DNA of 64,000 nt from Methylorubrum populi (GCA_036946625.1 JAQIIU010000003.1:693961-757960); one strand, 5' to 3'. Positions 11,447 through 22,881 are shown, counted from the first letter of the stretch. The notes: generated by a model not told the origin, from the letters alone. A program made the numbers and translations.

Positions 11447-11902
11447 ATGATCGCGATCCACTGCCTCAACGGGCCGAACCTCAACCTCCTGGGCCAGCGC
11501 GAGCCGGGCATCTACGGCTCGGCCACGCTCGCCGATATCGAGCAAACTCTGCGCGGGCATGCCGCCCGCCTCGATATCGCCCTGACCTTCCGTCAGACGA
11601 ATCACGAGGGCGAGCTCGTGACGTTCGTGCAGGAGGCGGGTGCGGCCGGGGCCGGCGTGCTCATCAACGCCGCCGCCTACACGCATACATCGATCGCGCT
11701 CCGCGACGCCATCGCGGGGGCGGGCGTGACGGCGGTGGAGATCCACCTCTCGAACGTCCATGCCCGCGAGGACTTCCGCCACGTCTCGCGGATCGCCCCG
11801 GTCTGTGCCGGTGTGATTTCGGGCTTCGGCGCCCACAGCTACGTTGTCGGGCTCGACGCCCTCGCCCATCTCCTGCGCGGACGCGCCTCGTCCGCCTCCT
11901 GA
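11447..11902 (+). CDS. aroQ: Type II 3-dehydroquinate dehydratase
   Basis: Converts 3-dehydroquinate to 3-dehydroshikimate in the shikimate pathway. The 151-residue length and motifs fit the type II dodecameric enzyme: NGPNLNLLGQREPGIYG with the catalytic tyrosine, FRQTNHEGELV, NAAAYTHTSIALRDA, and EIHLSNVHAREDFRH with the catalytic histidine. It precedes accB by 19 bases, so the three genes aroQ-accB-accC probably form one operon, a common alphaproteobacterial arrangement. Confidence 0.97.
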   Translation: MIAIHCLNGPNLNLLGQREPGIYGSATLADIEQTLRGHAARLDIALTFRQTNHEGELVTFVQEAGAAGAGVLINAAAYTHTSIALRDAIAGAGVTAVEIHLSNVHAREDFRHVSRIAPVCAGVISGFGAHSYVVGLDALAHLLRGRASSAS

Positions 11903-11921
11903 CTGCTAGAACCAAGAGCCG

Positions 11922-12398
11922 ATGGCCAAGAACGAACCTTTCGATCCCGAGCTGGTGCGCGAACTCGCCCGGATGGTCGCCGAGACCGACCTGAGCGAGA
12001 TCGAGGTCGAGAAGGGCGACCTGCGCATCCGCGTCGTCCGCAAGATCGAGCCGGTCACGGTTCAGGTCGCCCCACCGGCTCCCGCCGCGATGGCCGCGCC
12101 GGCGCCCGCCGCGGCACCGCCCGCCGCCCTGGCGCCGGCGCCCGCCAGGAGCGGCGCGGGTCATCCCGGCGCCGTGCCCTCCCCGATGGTCGGCACCGCC
12201 TACCTGCGCCCCTCGCCGGACGCCAAGCCGTTCATCGAGGTCGGCACGAAGGTGCAATCGGGCGACAAGCTGCTGCTGGTCGAGGCGATGAAGACCTTCA
12301 ACGAGATCGTCGCGCCCCGCGCCGGCACCGTGACCGCGATCTTCGTCGAGGACGGGATGCCGGTCGAGTACGGCGAAGCCCTCCTCGTCATCGAGTAG
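11922..12398 (+). CDS. accB: Acetyl-CoA carboxylase biotin carboxyl carrier protein
   Basis: Carries biotin between the carboxylase and carboxyltransferase parts of acetyl-CoA carboxylase, the first step of fatty-acid synthesis. The 158-residue protein has an N-terminal domain, a flexible Ala/Pro linker (about residues 46-85) and a biotinyl domain with the biotinylation motif VEAMKTFNE (target Lys about 125). Followed 10 bases later by accC. Confidence 0.97.
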   Translation: MAKNEPFDPELVRELARMVAETDLSEIEVEKGDLRIRVVRKIEPVTVQVAPPAPAAMAAPAPAAAPPAALAPAPARSGAGHPGAVPSPMVGTAYLRPSPDAKPFIEVGTKVQSGDKLLLVEAMKTFNEIVAPRAGTVTAIFVEDGMPVEYGEALLVIE

Positions 12399-12408
12399 CC
12401 TCCCTGCG

Positions 12409-13776
<1,368 letters not shown>

Positions 13777-13802
13777 ACGGCGGCGCTCTCCTCAGAACCA
13801 AG

Positions 13803-13830
13803 GCCGGTTCCATCGCGGGGCCGGCTTTTT
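13803..13830 (+). terminator. Rho-independent terminator after accC
   Basis: GCCGG (13803-13807) pairs with CCGGC (13821-13825), followed directly by five T residues. It lies 27 bases after the accC stop and suits the end of the aroQ-accB-accC transcript. The stem is short but the T-run is clear. Confidence 0.65.
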
Positions 13831-13912
13831 CGTATCCTCGTCTGTCGCTCCGAATCCGGACCGCGACGTGATGGGGCTGGCGTTCCCGCGTCGCCGGAGC
13901 GACAACGCTCCG

Positions 13913-14587
13913 ATGCACGACAGGCCGCCCGTGGACATCACCCCCGACATCCTGCTCAAGGCCTACGCTGCGGGGATCTTCCCGATGGCCGAGGATGCGG
14001 ACGATCCGACGATCTACTGGGTCGAGCCCCGTGCCCGCGGCGTGCTGCCTCTCGACCGCTTCCACGTGCCGAAGCGGCTCGCCCGCACCGTGCGCTCCGA
14101 CGGGTTCGAGGTCGTCACCGACCGGGATTTCGACGCGGTGATCGACGGCTGCGCCGCCCCGCGCCGGGACACGGCCCGCACCTGGATCAACGCCCGCATC
14201 CGCGACCTCTACGGCGCCCTGTTCGATCTCGGTCACTGCCACACGATCGAGGTCTACCACGAGGGGCGCCTCGCGGGCGGGCTCTACGGCGTCTCGCTCG
14301 GGGCGGCCTTCTTCGGCGAGAGCATGTTCCACGAAGTACGCGACGCCTCGAAGGTCGCCCTGGTCCACCTCGTCGCGCGGCTGCGCCGGGGCGGCTACCG
14401 CCTCGCCGACACGCAGTTCCTCACCGAGCACCTGAGCCAGTTCGGTGTCGAGGAGGTGCCGCGCCACATCTACAAGCGCCAGCTCTCCGCCGCGATCATC
14501 GAACGGGCCGAATGGGGCCCGCCGGACCGGATCTTTCGCGGCGTCGAGGCCCTGGCCGCCCTCGGCATCGGCAGCGCCAAGGCATAA
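13913..14587 (+). CDS. aat: Leucyl/phenylalanyl-tRNA--protein transferase
   Basis: Adds Leu or Phe to proteins with N-terminal Lys or Arg, marking them for ClpAP under the N-end rule. The 224-residue product has the family core: [58 protein letters not shown] and [14 protein letters not shown]. The ATG at 13913 begins [14 protein letters not shown] close to the conserved region; the upstream GTG 13868 would add 15 residues with no conserved content. Confidence 0.95.
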   Translation: MHDRPPVDITPDILLKAYAAGIFPMAEDADDPTIYWVEPRARGVLPLDRFHVPKRLARTVRSDGFEVVTDRDFDAVIDGCAAPRRDTARTWINARIRDLYGALFDLGHCHTIEVYHEGRLAGGLYGVSLGAAFFGESMFHEVRDASKVALVHLVARLRRGGYRLADTQFLTEHLSQFGVEEVPRHIYKRQLSAAIIERAEWGPPDRIFRGVEALAALGIGSAKA

Positions 14588-14588
14588 T

Positions 14589-14702
14589 CGGGTTTCGAAA
14601 GGGCAAGCCCTTTCGCGGGTCCAGGGCGGAGCCCTGGAGACAGGCCGGGGTTCCACCCCGGCGCCCCGCCAAAGGGATGATCCCTTTGGAATCCCGTTTC
14701 TT
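14589..14702. repeat. Multi-hairpin intergenic repeat
   Basis: A run of short hairpins between aat and the DUF2155 gene: GAAAGGGC/GCCCTTTC, TCCAGGGC/GCCCTGGA, GCCGGGGT/ACCCCGGC, and CCAAAGGGATGATCCCTTTGG, with GGGTTTCG at the start and AATCCCG at the end. It encodes nothing evident. Elements with this stem series recur between genes in Methylobacterium-type genomes. It could also terminate both convergent genes. Confidence 0.6.
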
Positions 14703-14784
14703 TTGGCCGGGGATCGGTTCGAGCCGCAGCAGGCGATCGGCGAGGGCCGCCGCCCGCGGGTCGGTGCGCACGCCCTCACGATGA

Positions 14785-15441
14785 CTACCGGAAGATCGCG
14801 TCGAAGATCGATTGCGGCTCGCGCGGCGGCGGGGCCGGCGCCGGGCCTTCGTTGTTCGGGAAGAACTTTCGGGACGGTTTCTGCCTGGGCTGAACCGGCA
14901 CGCCGCGCGGCCCCTCGACGTCGACCTGGCCGTTCTGGTTGACTTGGCTCGCGGTCTTCGTCGGGTCCGCGCCCTTCTTCTTCGGCTTCTCCTGGCGCGA
15001 GGCGAGGGCGGGCACGTCCTCCTGCTCGCGCGCCTCGGCGATCACGTCGGTCCCGCCCTTACAATCGGTCAGCCATACGTCGTAGATCGGGTGCTCGATG
15101 GCGTGGAGGCCGGGGCTCGACGCGAACATCCAGCCGGTGAAGATGCGCCGGTACTTGCTGTCCAGCGTCACCTCGTCGACTTCGAGGAAGGCCGTGGTCT
15201 TCGGCGTCTCGGTGGGCGGGCGCGAATAGCAGACCCGCGGCGTGAGCTGGAGCGCGCCGAACTGCACGGTCTCGTCGATGGCGACCTCGAAGGTCACGAT
15301 CCGGCCGGTGATCTTGTCGAGGCCGGAGAACACCGCGGTCGGGTTCTTGATCTTGTCGGCGAAGGCCGGCGGCACGGACAGCACCAGGGCGAGCGTGCCG
15401 AGCGCGGTCCGGCGCAGGATGTATGCGGGGATGCGGCTCAA
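14785..15441 (-). CDS. DUF2155 domain-containing exported protein
   Basis: A 218-residue protein with a signal peptide (residues 1-28, ending PPAFA) and the DUF2155 domain (about residues 35-130): FSGLDKITGRIVTFEVAIDETVQFGALQLTPRVCY, and IFTGWMFASSPGLHAIEHPIYDVWLTDCKG, with two conserved cysteines that may form a disulfide. The C-terminus is Lys- and Pro-rich and probably disordered. The family is alphaproteobacterial and often adjacent to NDUFA12 and aat, as here, but its function is unknown. Confidence 0.88.
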   Translation of the reverse strand: MSRIPAYILRRTALGTLALVLSVPPAFADKIKNPTAVFSGLDKITGRIVTFEVAIDETVQFGALQLTPRVCYSRPPTETPKTTAFLEVDEVTLDSKYRRIFTGWMFASSPGLHAIEHPIYDVWLTDCKGGTDVIAEAREQEDVPALASRQEKPKKKGADPTKTASQVNQNGQVDVEGPRGVPVQPRQKPSRKFFPNNEGPAPAPPPREPQSIFDAIFR

Positions 15442-15544
15442 GGCGCCCTCTTGAGTCTGGCTCCGGCCGTCGCGGCCGGAAAACGATCCGGCCGTTCCAA
15501 CACCGGAAGGGTGGTGGAAAAAGGGCGGCCGGACCGTGACCCCT

Positions 15545-15643
15545 TCAGTTCCGCACCGGCTTGGCGTTGATCGCCATGCGGAAGATCGTGGTCGGAAAGG
15601 CGATCTTCGACGTGCCGCCGTTCATCGCCTTGCCGCGATTCAT
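15545..15643 (-). CDS. Possible 32-residue small protein downstream of the NDUFA12 gene
   Basis: An open frame of 33 codons starts 3 bases after the NDUFA12 stop codon on the same strand (MNRGKAMNGGT, then KIAFPTTIFRMAIN, ending KPVRN). Tight coupling and a codon pattern like its neighbours make translation possible. No family is recognised; it could equally be the remnant of a longer gene, since larger genes are sometimes found at this position. Low confidence. Confidence 0.3.
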   Translation of the reverse strand: MNRGKAMNGGTSKIAFPTTIFRMAINAKPVRN

Positions 15644-15646
15644 CGT

Positions 15647-16063
15647 CTACTCGCCCGGCGTCCACGGCACGTAGTCGCCGGTGGCGGCGGGGCGCTGGCC
15701 CCAGGAAAGCTGCGAGCCCTTCGGCCGGTAGGCGGCCGCCGTGCCGGTGAGGTTCTCCTCGTGCGGCTTCTGCCACGCGCGGGGCCGGTAATCCTCCTCG
15801 CTCGGGGCGACGTCGCCGTTGTGGCACAGCCATGCGCGCCAGCCCGGCGGCACGCGGGAGGCGTCGGCGTAGCCGTTATAGACCACCCAGCGCCGCTCCG
15901 GGCCGACAGAGCGGTCGATCAGCGGGCCTTGCGCCTTGTAGTACTTGTTGCCGAGCTCGTCCGAGCCGACGAACTGGCCGCTGCGCGCGGTGTAGAGCGC
16001 GAGCGACATCGTCTGCCCGTTCCACCACGTGAAGATGCGCAGCAGCGTGTCCTTGAGGGCCAT
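15647..16063 (-). CDS. NADH:ubiquinone oxidoreductase accessory subunit, NDUFA12 family
   Basis: The alphaproteobacterial homolog of the mitochondrial complex I 17.2-kDa (B17.2) subunit. The 138 residues contain LLRIFTWWNGQTMSLALYTARSG, then VGSDELGNKYYKA and RRWVVYNGYADASRVPPGWRAWLCHN, which define the family. It is encoded away from the nuo operon, as is usual. It probably stabilises the peripheral arm of complex I. Confidence 0.95.
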   Translation of the reverse strand: MALKDTLLRIFTWWNGQTMSLALYTARSGQFVGSDELGNKYYKAQGPLIDRSVGPERRWVVYNGYADASRVPPGWRAWLCHNGDVAPSEEDYRPRAWQKPHEENLTGTAAAYRPKGSQLSWGQRPAATGDYVPWTPGE

Positions 16064-16325
16064 GGTTCCTCCGGCGGGCGACGGGTCCGCGGGCGCCGTC
16101 GACAGGCGCCGTTATGGTCAGTGCACGCGCGCGAGTCCAGCGCGACGCGGGGCTGTCGCATTTTCGGCACGCTGCCCCGGCCTCGAACAGCCGTTAACCC
16201 TGTCATGCCCGGCCCGAGGACGCTTCGAAGTCCGGCGCGGCCTGTGAATCGAAAAAATTTCCCGAGGGATTCGATCAGGCCGGAAGGCCACTTAGCGCGA
16301 CGGTCCGGATATCCACAGATTTCTG

Positions 16326-16355
16326 GCGCGGAACACAACATCTAGCGCGGAACAC
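16326..16355 (+). promoter_or_regulatory. Tandem 11-bp direct repeats upstream of nrdJ
   Basis: GCGCGGAACAC occurs at 16326-16336 and again at 16345-16355, 19 bases start to start, close to two helical turns. The pair ends 20 bases before the candidate -35 box. This suits a regulator binding as an activator on one face of the DNA. It does not match the NrdR box consensus I know. Confidence 0.35.
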
Positions 16356-16374
16356 GGGTAGCCGGCACTAGTTG

Positions 16375-16403
16375 TTGACGCAGATGCCCCCCGGACGTAA
16401 GGT
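16375..16403 (+). promoter_or_regulatory. Candidate sigma-70 promoter for nrdJ
   Basis: TTGACG (16375-16380) and TAAGGT (16398-16403) are separated by 17 bases, a good -35 and a fair -10. The predicted transcript would begin near 16410, leaving a leader of about 175 bases with a GC-rich hairpin. Confidence 0.4.
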
Positions 16404-16585
16404 CCTGGCATCGCTTCGGACGGCTCGGCGGGGTTTGGGAAAGATCCCGTTTCCGCGTGACGGACAGGCCCCCGCCTGATGGGAAACGGGGGCGCGGACC
16501 GGCCGGGGCAAGTTCCGGCTTTTCATCCACGAATCGCGGCCCGCGCCGCAGCACGGGGCCGCTCGGCTCCGAGGAAGAGGGATTC

Positions 16586-19500
16586 ATGCGGTTCGAGCGG
16601 CGCTACACCACGGCAGGCCAGTCTCCCTACGCAGCCATCGCCTTCCGCAAGGCGGTGAGCGAGATCCGCAACCCGGACGGCTCGGTCGTCTTCCGGCTCG
16701 ACGGCATCTCTGTCCCCGAGAGCTGGAGCCAGGTCGCGGCCGACGTGCTCGCGCAGAAGTATTTCCGCAAGGCCGGCGTCCCGGCCCGCCTCAAGAAGGT
16801 CGAGGAGAACAGCGTCCCCTCCTTCCTGTGGCGCTCGGTGCCGGACGAAGCCGCGCTCGCCGATCTGCCCGAGGAGGAGCGCTTCGTCTCCGAGATTTCC
16901 TCCACCCAGGTGTTCGACCGGCTGGCCGGCTGCTGGACCTACTGGGGCTGGAAGGGCGGCTACTTCTCGTCGGAAGAGGACGCCTCGGCCTTCATGGACG
17001 AGTTGCGCTTCATGCTCGCCCGCCAGATGGTGGCACCGAACTCGCCGCAATGGTTCAACACCGGCCTGCACTGGGCCTACGGCATCGACGGGCCGAGCCA
17101 GGGCCACTTCTACTGCGACCCGAAGACCGGCGTGCTGACGAAATCGGCCACCGCCTACGAGCACCCGCAGCCGCATGCCTGCTTCATCCAGTCGGTGCAG
17201 GACGACCTCGTCAACGAGGGCGGCATCATGGACCTGTGGGTGCGCGAAGCCCGTCTGTTCAAGTACGGCTCCGGCACCGGCTCGAATTTCTCGATGCTGC
17301 GCGCGGAGAACGAAAAACTCGGCGGCGGCGGCAAGTCGTCGGGCCTGATGTCCTTCCTCAAGATCGGTGACCGGGCGGCGGGCGCGATCAAGTCCGGCGG
17401 CACGACGCGGCGCGCCGCCAAGATGGTCATCATCGACATCGACCACCCCGACATCGAGGCCTTCATCGACTGGAAGGTGAAGGAGGAGCAGAAGGTCGCC
17501 GCCCTGGTGACCGGCTCCAAGGTCGTCTCGAAGCACCTCACCCTGGTGATGAGGGCCTGCACCCAGTGCGAGGCGGAGGGCGACGCCTGCTTCGACCCCG
17601 AGAGGAACCCGGCCCTCAAGCGCGAAATCAAGGCCGCCCGCAAGGCAATGGTGCCCGACGCCTACATCAAGCGCGTCGTGCAATTCGCGCGCCAGGGCTT
17701 CACCAGGATCGAGTTTCCCGTCTACGACACCGACTGGGATTCGGAGGCCTACCTCACGGTCGCCGGCCAGAACTCCAACAACTCGGTCTCGCTGACCGAC
17801 CAGTTTTTGCGCGCCGTCGAGGCGGACGAGGACTGGAGCCTCACCGCCCGCACCACCGGCAAGGTCTCCAAGACGCTCAAGGCCCGCGATCTCTGGGAGA
17901 AGATCGGCGAGGCGGCCTGGGCCTCGGCCGATCCGGGCCTGCACTTCAACACCACGATGAACGACTGGCACACCTGCCCGACCGGCGGCCGGATCCGGGC
18001 CTCGAACCCGTGCTCCGAGTACATGTTCCTCGACGACACGGCCTGCAACCTCGCCAGTGCCAACCTGCTGACGATGTACGACCGTCAGACCAAGCACTTC
18101 GACGTCGAGGCCTTCGAGCACCTCAACCGGCTCTGGACGGTGGTGCTCGAGATCTCGGTGATGATGGCGCAGTTTCCCTCAAGAGAGATCGCCGAACTCT
18201 CCTACCGGTACCGCACGCTCGGCCTCGGCTACGCCAATATCGGCGGCCTGCTGATGACCATGGGCCTGCCCTACGACTCGGATCAGGGCCGGGCGCTCGC
18301 CGGCGCGCTCACCGCGATCATGACGGGCGTGGCCTACGCCACCTCCGCCGAGATGGCGGCCGAACTCGGTGCCTTCGAGGCCTACCCCGAGAACGCCGAT
18401 CACATGCTGCGGGTGATCCGCAACCATCGCCGCGCCGCCCACGGCGAGGCCGCCGGCTACGAGGGCCTGAACGTCGCCCCCGTTCCGCTCGATCACGCCA
18501 ACATCCCGCAGGGCGACATCGGCGCTCACGCCCGCGCCGCCTGGGACCGGGCCCTGAGCCTGGGCGAGCGGCACGGCTACCGCAACGCGCAGGCCACGGT
18601 GATCGCGCCGACCGGCACGATCGGCCTCGTGATGGATTGCGACACCACCGGCATCGAGCCCGACTTCGCGCTGGTGAAGTTCAAGAAGCTCGCCGGCGGC
18701 GGCTACTTCAAGATCATCAACCGCGCCGTGCCGGACGCCCTGCGGGCGCTGGGCTACCGCGAGTCCGAGATCGCCGAGATCGAGGCCTACGCCGTCGGCC
18801 ACGGCTCGATGGGCCAGGCACCCGCGATCAATCCCGGCTCCCTGCGGGCCAAGGGTTTTTCGGACGACAAGATCGCCGCCGTGGAAGCCGGCCTGAAGTC
18901 GGCCTTCGACATCAAGTTCGTGTTCAACCGCTGGACGCTCGGCGACGACTTTTTGCGGGATACCCTCAAGGTGCCCGCCGAGAAGCGGGCGGATGCCACC
19001 TTCGAGCTTCTCCCCTTCCTCGGCTTCACCAAGAAAGACATCGAGGCCGCCAACACCCATGTCTGCGGGGCGATGACGCTGGAGGGCGCGCCGCACCTCA
19101 AGCGTGAGCACTACGCGGTGTTCGATTGCGCCAACCCGTGCGGTCGCACCGGCAAACGCTACCTCTCGGTCGAGAGCCACATCCGGATGATGGCTGCGGC
19201 GCAGCCCTTCATCTCGGGGGCGATCTCCAAGACCATCAACATGCCCAACGACGCCACCGTCGAGGATTGCAAGGCGGCCTACCTGCTGTCCTGGCGCCTC
19301 GCGCTCAAGGCGAACGCCCTCTACCGCGACGGCTCCAAGCTGTCGCAGCCGCTCAACGCCGCCCTGATCGCGGACGACGAGGACGAGGCGGAGGATGCGA
19401 TCGAGGCGATCATCCAGGCACCGGCCGCGGCCAAGGCGGCGGCGGCGGCGGAGAAGATCGTCGAGCGCGTCATCGAACGGGTGGAACGCATCCGCTCGCG

Positions 19501-20317
19501 CGAAAAGATGCCGGACCGCCGCAAGGGCTACACCCAGAAGGCGGTCGTCGGCGGGCACAAGGTCTACCTGCGCACCGGCGAGTACGAGGACGGGCGGCTC
19601 GGCGAGATCTTCATCGACATGCACAAGGAGGGCGCGACCTTCCGCTCGCTGATGAACAACTTCGCCATCGCGATCTCGCTCGGCCTTCAGTACGGCGTGC
19701 CGCTGGAGGAATACGTCGAGGCCTTCACCTTCACCCGCTTCGAGCCGGCGGGCTTCGTGCAGGGCAACGACGCGATCAAGAACGCGACCTCGCTGCTCGA
19801 CTACGTGTTCCGCGAACTCGCCGTTTCGTATCTCGGCCGCACCGATCTCGCCCACGTCAACCCGTCCGAGATCGGCGGCACGGTACTCGGCGGCGGCGAG
19901 GGTGACACCACCCGCGAGTCCGGCAAGCCGGCCCCTGCGGCTTCGGCCGTCGTCTCCCGCGGCCTGCTGCGCGGCTCGGCCGACCGGCTCACCCTGATCC
20001 AGGGCGGCCCGGCGGGCGCCACGATGGGGATCGGCGCGGCAGCGACCGGCCAGACCACCCCGGCCGGCGGCACCGTCCACGCGGTGCGAGGTGCGACCGC
20101 ACTGAAGGCGGAGCCGCAGAGCGTCGGAAACGTCGAGACGCTGCCCTTCGCCAAGCCCGAGCCTAAACCTGAGCGCAGCGTCGCGGACCGGCGGGCCGAG
20201 GCGAAGATGAAGGGCTATGTCGGCGAAGCCTGCCCCGAATGCGCGAACTTCACCCTGGTCCGCAACGGCACCTGCCTGAAGTGCGACACCTGCGGTGGCA
20301 CAACGGGGTGCTCATAG
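16586..20317 (+). CDS. nrdJ: Vitamin B12-dependent (class II) ribonucleotide reductase
   Basis: Makes deoxyribonucleotides using adenosylcobalamin as radical source, so it works with or without oxygen. The 1243-residue protein is in the long alphaproteobacterial class. It shows [11 protein letters not shown] (about residue 230), the active-site segment [21 protein letters not shown] (about 473-493), [25 protein letters not shown] (about 673), and a C-terminal zinc-ribbon-like region with two CxxC pairs (ACPECANF, then CLKCDTCGG) whose cysteines probably relay reduction. No intein is present. ATG 16586 has GAGGAAGAGG upstream. Confidence 0.96.
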   Translation: MRFERRYTTAGQSPYAAIAFRKAVSEIRNPDGSVVFRLDGISVPESWSQVAADVLAQKYFRKAGVPARLKKVEENSVPSFLWRSVPDEAALADLPEEERFVSEISSTQVFDRLAGCWTYWGWKGGYFSSEEDASAFMDELRFMLARQMVAPNSPQWFNTGLHWAYGIDGPSQGHFYCDPKTGVLTKSATAYEHPQPHACFIQSVQDDLVNEGGIMDLWVREARLFKYGSGTGSNFSMLRAENEKLGGGGKSSGLMSFLKIGDRAAGAIKSGGTTRRAAKMVIIDIDHPDIEAFIDWKVKEEQKVAALVTGSKVVSKHLTLVMRACTQCEAEGDACFDPERNPALKREIKAARKAMVPDAYIKRVVQFARQGFTRIEFPVYDTDWDSEAYLTVAGQNSNNSVSLTDQFLRAVEADEDWSLTARTTGKVSKTLKARDLWEKIGEAAWASADPGLHFNTTMNDWHTCPTGGRIRASNPCSEYMFLDDTACNLASANLLTMYDRQTKHFDVEAFEHLNRLWTVVLEISVMMAQFPSREIAELSYRYRTLGLGYANIGGLLMTMGLPYDSDQGRALAGALTAIMTGVAYATSAEMAAELGAFEAYPENADHMLRVIRNHRRAAHGEAAGYEGLNVAPVPLDHANIPQGDIGAHARAAWDRALSLGERHGYRNAQATVIAPTGTIGLVMDCDTTGIEPDFALVKFKKLAGGGYFKIINRAVPDALRALGYRESEIAEIEAYAVGHGSMGQAPAINPGSLRAKGFSDDKIAAVEAGLKSAFDIKFVFNRWTLGDDFLRDTLKVPAEKRADATFELLPFLGFTKKDIEAANTHVCGAMTLEGAPHLKREHYAVFDCANPCGRTGKRYLSVESHIRMMAAAQPFISGAISKTINMPNDATVEDCKAAYLLSWRLALKANALYRDGSKLSQPLNAALIADDEDEAEDAIEAIIQAPAAAKAAAAAEKIVERVIERVERIRSREKMPDRRKGYTQKAVVGGHKVYLRTGEYEDGRLGEIFIDMHKEGATFRSLMNNFAIAISLGLQYGVPLEEYVEAFTFTRFEPAGFVQGNDAIKNATSLLDYVFRELAVSYLGRTDLAHVNPSEIGGTVLGGGEGDTTRESGKPAPAASAVVSRGLLRGSADRLTLIQGGPAGATMGIGAAATGQTTPAGGTVHAVRGATALKAEPQSVGNVETLPFAKPEPKPERSVADRRAEAKMKGYVGEACPECANFTLVRNGTCLKCDTCGGTTGCS

Positions 20318-20664
20318 TTATGCCGCGTTTGATGTAACGGAGAGGGGAGATTGGGCCCAAACAGAGGGATGTTTGGGCCCTCGCGATAGGGAAGTTTGGT
20401 CGCAAGCCCGGTTTTGAGGGAGTGAAATGCCTTGATGGACTGGACGGTCGATCCCGAGCCGCCCAGTCCGCGAAGGGAACAATAAGGGGCAGCCAGGGTC
20501 GCAGCGTGCTGCGGGGGCTGGAACAGCAGGGTCGTTCAAACAACTAAAAGCTCGACGGATCGAAGATCCAACCGAGGAAGGCTCTCATCGAACTTTGGAC
20601 GGGACACCCAGACCGACGACCCGGTTCTCTTGTCTTTCTTCGATCAACCGGCAATCTGGCACGA
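20318..20664. other. Intergenic region after nrdJ
   Basis: 347 bases between the convergent nrdJ and hypothetical genes. Apart from the hairpin at 20353-20380 I see nothing. This is where core gene order gives way to accessory content. Confidence 0.55.
20353..20380 (+). terminator. Strong hairpin 36 bases after nrdJ
   Basis: GGGCCCAAAC (20353-20362) and GTTTGGGCCC (20371-20380) are perfect complements around an 8-base loop. It probably ends nrdJ transcription, but no T-run follows, so it may instead act as a stabilising stem or be a repeat element. Confidence 0.5.
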
Positions 20665-21180
20665 TCAGGCAGCTTGGAGCTGTTCGTTAGAGACGCTCGT
20701 AGGCTTCTGCCCGAGCCCCCCTACCTCATAGCCAAGCTCGAAGGTCTCGCGGGAATGGCAGGGTGCGAACCTTCCAGAGGCCCAGAAGTAGCCCATGGAC
20801 ATCCAGAGAACGAGCAGTCCTAGCCCAAACAAGGGCAGCGTCAGGATGCCGATGACCAGCGTTTTGATCGCCTGACCGCGGAGGTGGCTGCTGCAGGCGT
20901 CTGTGTACCATGCTTCAGTCGCCGTCCTGATGTCGTAAGGGTAGGCGCGCTCAACTTTGCCGCTCAGCCAGAGTTCGACCTGTTCTCCGCGCTGCATGGC
21001 CGCGTCGAGAATGAGCGAGGCTTCCGCCTCGACCAGCATGCTCGGGAAGAAGCGGGCCTTGCCGTCAACCGTCCGAACGCGGACGCCCGTCCAGATTTGC
21101 CGCCCCGAGGGATCGGCCTGGACATCGAAGACCGTCGTCGATGCGTAGCCCAGCAGGGTGCAGGTGATGACTTCGTCCAC
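20665..21180 (-). CDS. Hypothetical membrane protein
   Basis: 171 residues starting at GTG 21180, 13 bases after the stop of the upstream gene and with GGAAG 6 bases upstream, so the two genes are probably co-translated. Residues 1-100 are soluble and beta-rich (VDEVITCTLLGYASTTVFDVQADPSGRQ). One hydrophobic segment, LVIGILTLPLFGLGLLVLWMSMGYFW (about residues 110-136), follows. No family recognised. It might be a trafficking or envelope protein, but nothing in the sequence says which. Confidence 0.6.
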   Translation of the reverse strand: MDEVITCTLLGYASTTVFDVQADPSGRQIWTGVRVRTVDGKARFFPSMLVEAEASLILDAAMQRGEQVELWLSGKVERAYPYDIRTATEAWYTDACSSHLRGQAIKTLVIGILTLPLFGLGLLVLWMSMGYFWASGRFAPCHSRETFELGYEVGGLGQKPTSVSNEQLQAA

Positions 21181-21193
21181 TTGAGGCTTCCTT

Positions 21194-21991
21194 TCAATCG
21201 TCGAGGAGGTAGGTGAAGCGCAGAGCGGCATGCGGGCTGGAGGTGGAGTAGCCTACAACCTCGCAGCCGCGCCGGACCGGACCGGCGCCGCGCAGGGTCA
21301 AGGCGTTGGCGCCGTTCGCGTAGGTGCCGCGCACGGAGTACGCGGCGGGGGCGCAGCCGGCCTTGAAGGCGTAGGCCGTGCCCGAGACCGGCCCGTCCGG
21401 GTGGATCTGGCCCCGGAACAGAACGGTGCCTTCCTCAACCACCGGTTTCAGGGATGCCTTCGGCTCCAGGTAGGTGACGATGCCGACCGCCGGATCGATC
21501 ATCACCAAGCTGCCGTTGTGGTCCCAAGGGCGCCCAGACGTTTCCGCTTTCGGCGCGACCATGGGCGGAGGGCTCTCCAAGAGCTTTCGGACCATCGGGA
21601 TGCCGCTGGCGCATCGGGCATCCCCGACCTCCAGCCGGCCCTTCCCGCGGGCCGTGTCGTTGTCGGGCTCCAGCACGAAGACGTCGCCGACCGGATCGGC
21701 GGTGCCGGCGAAGGCCCCCTGTGCGAGCATGGCCTTGCCGCTCGCCGTCACGGTCGTGGTCCAGGCCGCTCCGGGCTCGCGCGCCTCGCAACGGACCGCG
21801 ACCCGCCAGAGGGCACGTCCGTTCGAGACTTCTCCGGCATAGGAGAAGGTGACGATGGTCCGAAGCTCGCGGCCGGCCCGCGTCTCCGCGGCTTCCGCCG
21901 ACCAGCGGTCGGTGACGGGACCGGCCCGGGCGGTGCCGAGAAGGGCGGCGCTCGCGAGAAGGACAAAGCACGGGATTCTGAGGGGCTGCAT
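21194..21991 (-). CDS. Hypothetical exported protein
   Basis: 265 residues with a signal peptide (MQPLRIPCFVLLASAALLGTARA), then a region of probable beta strands. Four or more cysteines (RCEAREP, ARCASG, AGCAPAA, RGCEVVG) could make disulfides in the periplasm. ATG 21991 is chosen because it begins the signal; an upstream ATG at 22039 would add 16 polar residues. No known domain recognised. It heads a two-gene unit with the membrane protein downstream. Confidence 0.6.
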   Translation of the reverse strand: MQPLRIPCFVLLASAALLGTARAGPVTDRWSAEAAETRAGRELRTIVTFSYAGEVSNGRALWRVAVRCEAREPGAAWTTTVTASGKAMLAQGAFAGTADPVGDVFVLEPDNDTARGKGRLEVGDARCASGIPMVRKLLESPPPMVAPKAETSGRPWDHNGSLVMIDPAVGIVTYLEPKASLKPVVEEGTVLFRGQIHPDGPVSGTAYAFKAGCAPAAYSVRGTYANGANALTLRGAGPVRRGCEVVGYSTSSPHAALRFTYLLDD

Positions 21992-22116
21992 GGACTGCGG
22001 GTTCGCGCCTTGAGGATGGGAAGCCGGTTCTTCGGCCATCGGGTTGCCCGACCTGCGGAGGTCCGTCAGGTGGCGGACCCGGTCGGCGATGGCCGCCGGC
22101 CGGGTCGGACGCCGGC

Positions 22117-22881
22117 TCAGCGCAGGAACTGGAGGATGCCCTGGTTGGCTTGGTTGGCCAGCGAGAGCGCCGACACCCCGAGCGACTGGCGGGTCGACAA
22201 CGCCTGCGAGTTCGCCGCCTCCTCGTTCATGTCGGCGTTGACGAGGTTGGCCGCGCCGGTGTCGAGGATGTTGCCGACCTGCTTCGTGAAGTCCTGCCGC
22301 ACCTGCACGTTCGAGAGGTTCGAACCGAAGCCCGATTGCAGGCTCTTCAAGCTGGCGAGCGCCGTCTTCAGGGTGTCCTGCATCGACGCCAAGCCCTTGT
22401 CGGTCTGAATGTTGAACTCGCCGGTGCCCGCCGTGCCGTTCACCGCCTTCGAGACGCCGAGGCTCTCCGCGGTGAGCTTGCGCCCGGCGATGGTCAACTT
22501 CGACTGGTCGGACCCAGTCTTCTCGTTGAAGATCACGCTCAAGGTGTCGCCGCCGAGCAGGTTGGTGCCGTTGAAACCGGAATCCTTCGCGATCTGATCG
22601 ATCTGGGTGCGCAGGTCGTTGAACTGCGAGGCCAGCGCCGTACGGGCGGCGGAGGTCTTGTCGCTCGACAGGCCGGTCGTGTAGGCGGCCGCCGTCAGGC
22701 CGAGTTCGTCGTTGCCGTTGCCGCTCTGGGCGTCCGTCAGGGCGGCAGCCGCGGTCGCACCGCCGCCCACGCCGACCTTCAGGCTGTCGGAGTTGCCGGT
22801 GACCGTGAGCTTGCCGGCGTCGTCGACCGCCGCCGTGGCAAGGCCCGAGGCGTTGATCGCGTTGACGAGGTCGCCGTCCGC
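22117..22881 (-). pseudogene. Flagellin, C-terminal fragment lacking its 5' part
   Basis: About 255 codons of a flagellin. The end carries the conserved C-terminal D0/D1 helices (SNVQVRQDFTKQVGNILDTGAANLVNADMNEEAANSQALSTRQSLGVSALSLANQANQGILQFLR in outline, last residues QGILQFLR), preceded by the variable domain. The N-terminal D0/D1 region, needed for filament assembly and for the start codon, is absent: at about 22878-22882 the frame runs into the antisense of an unrelated gene. The piece is therefore a remnant created by a rearrangement. Confidence 0.88.

Larger units (their letters stand above)
16064..16585. other. Intergenic region upstream of nrdJ
   Basis: A 522-base divergent spacer between the NDUFA12 gene and nrdJ. 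It contains a pair of 11-bp direct repeats, a sigma-70-like promoter (both listed) and a hairpin GCCCCCG...CGGGGGC at about 16470-16494 in the probable nrdJ leader. I looked for a cobalamin riboswitch, which would suit a B12-dependent enzyme, and saw no B12-box sequence. Confidence 0.6.

Noticed and set aside
16064..16585. Cobalamin riboswitch upstream of the B12-dependent nrdJ
   Set aside because: No B12-box consensus or its conserved core could be found in the 522-base region on either strand.
18179..20080. 633-codon minus-strand frame inside nrdJ
   Set aside because: Shadow of nrdJ; no start signal and no recognisable domain.
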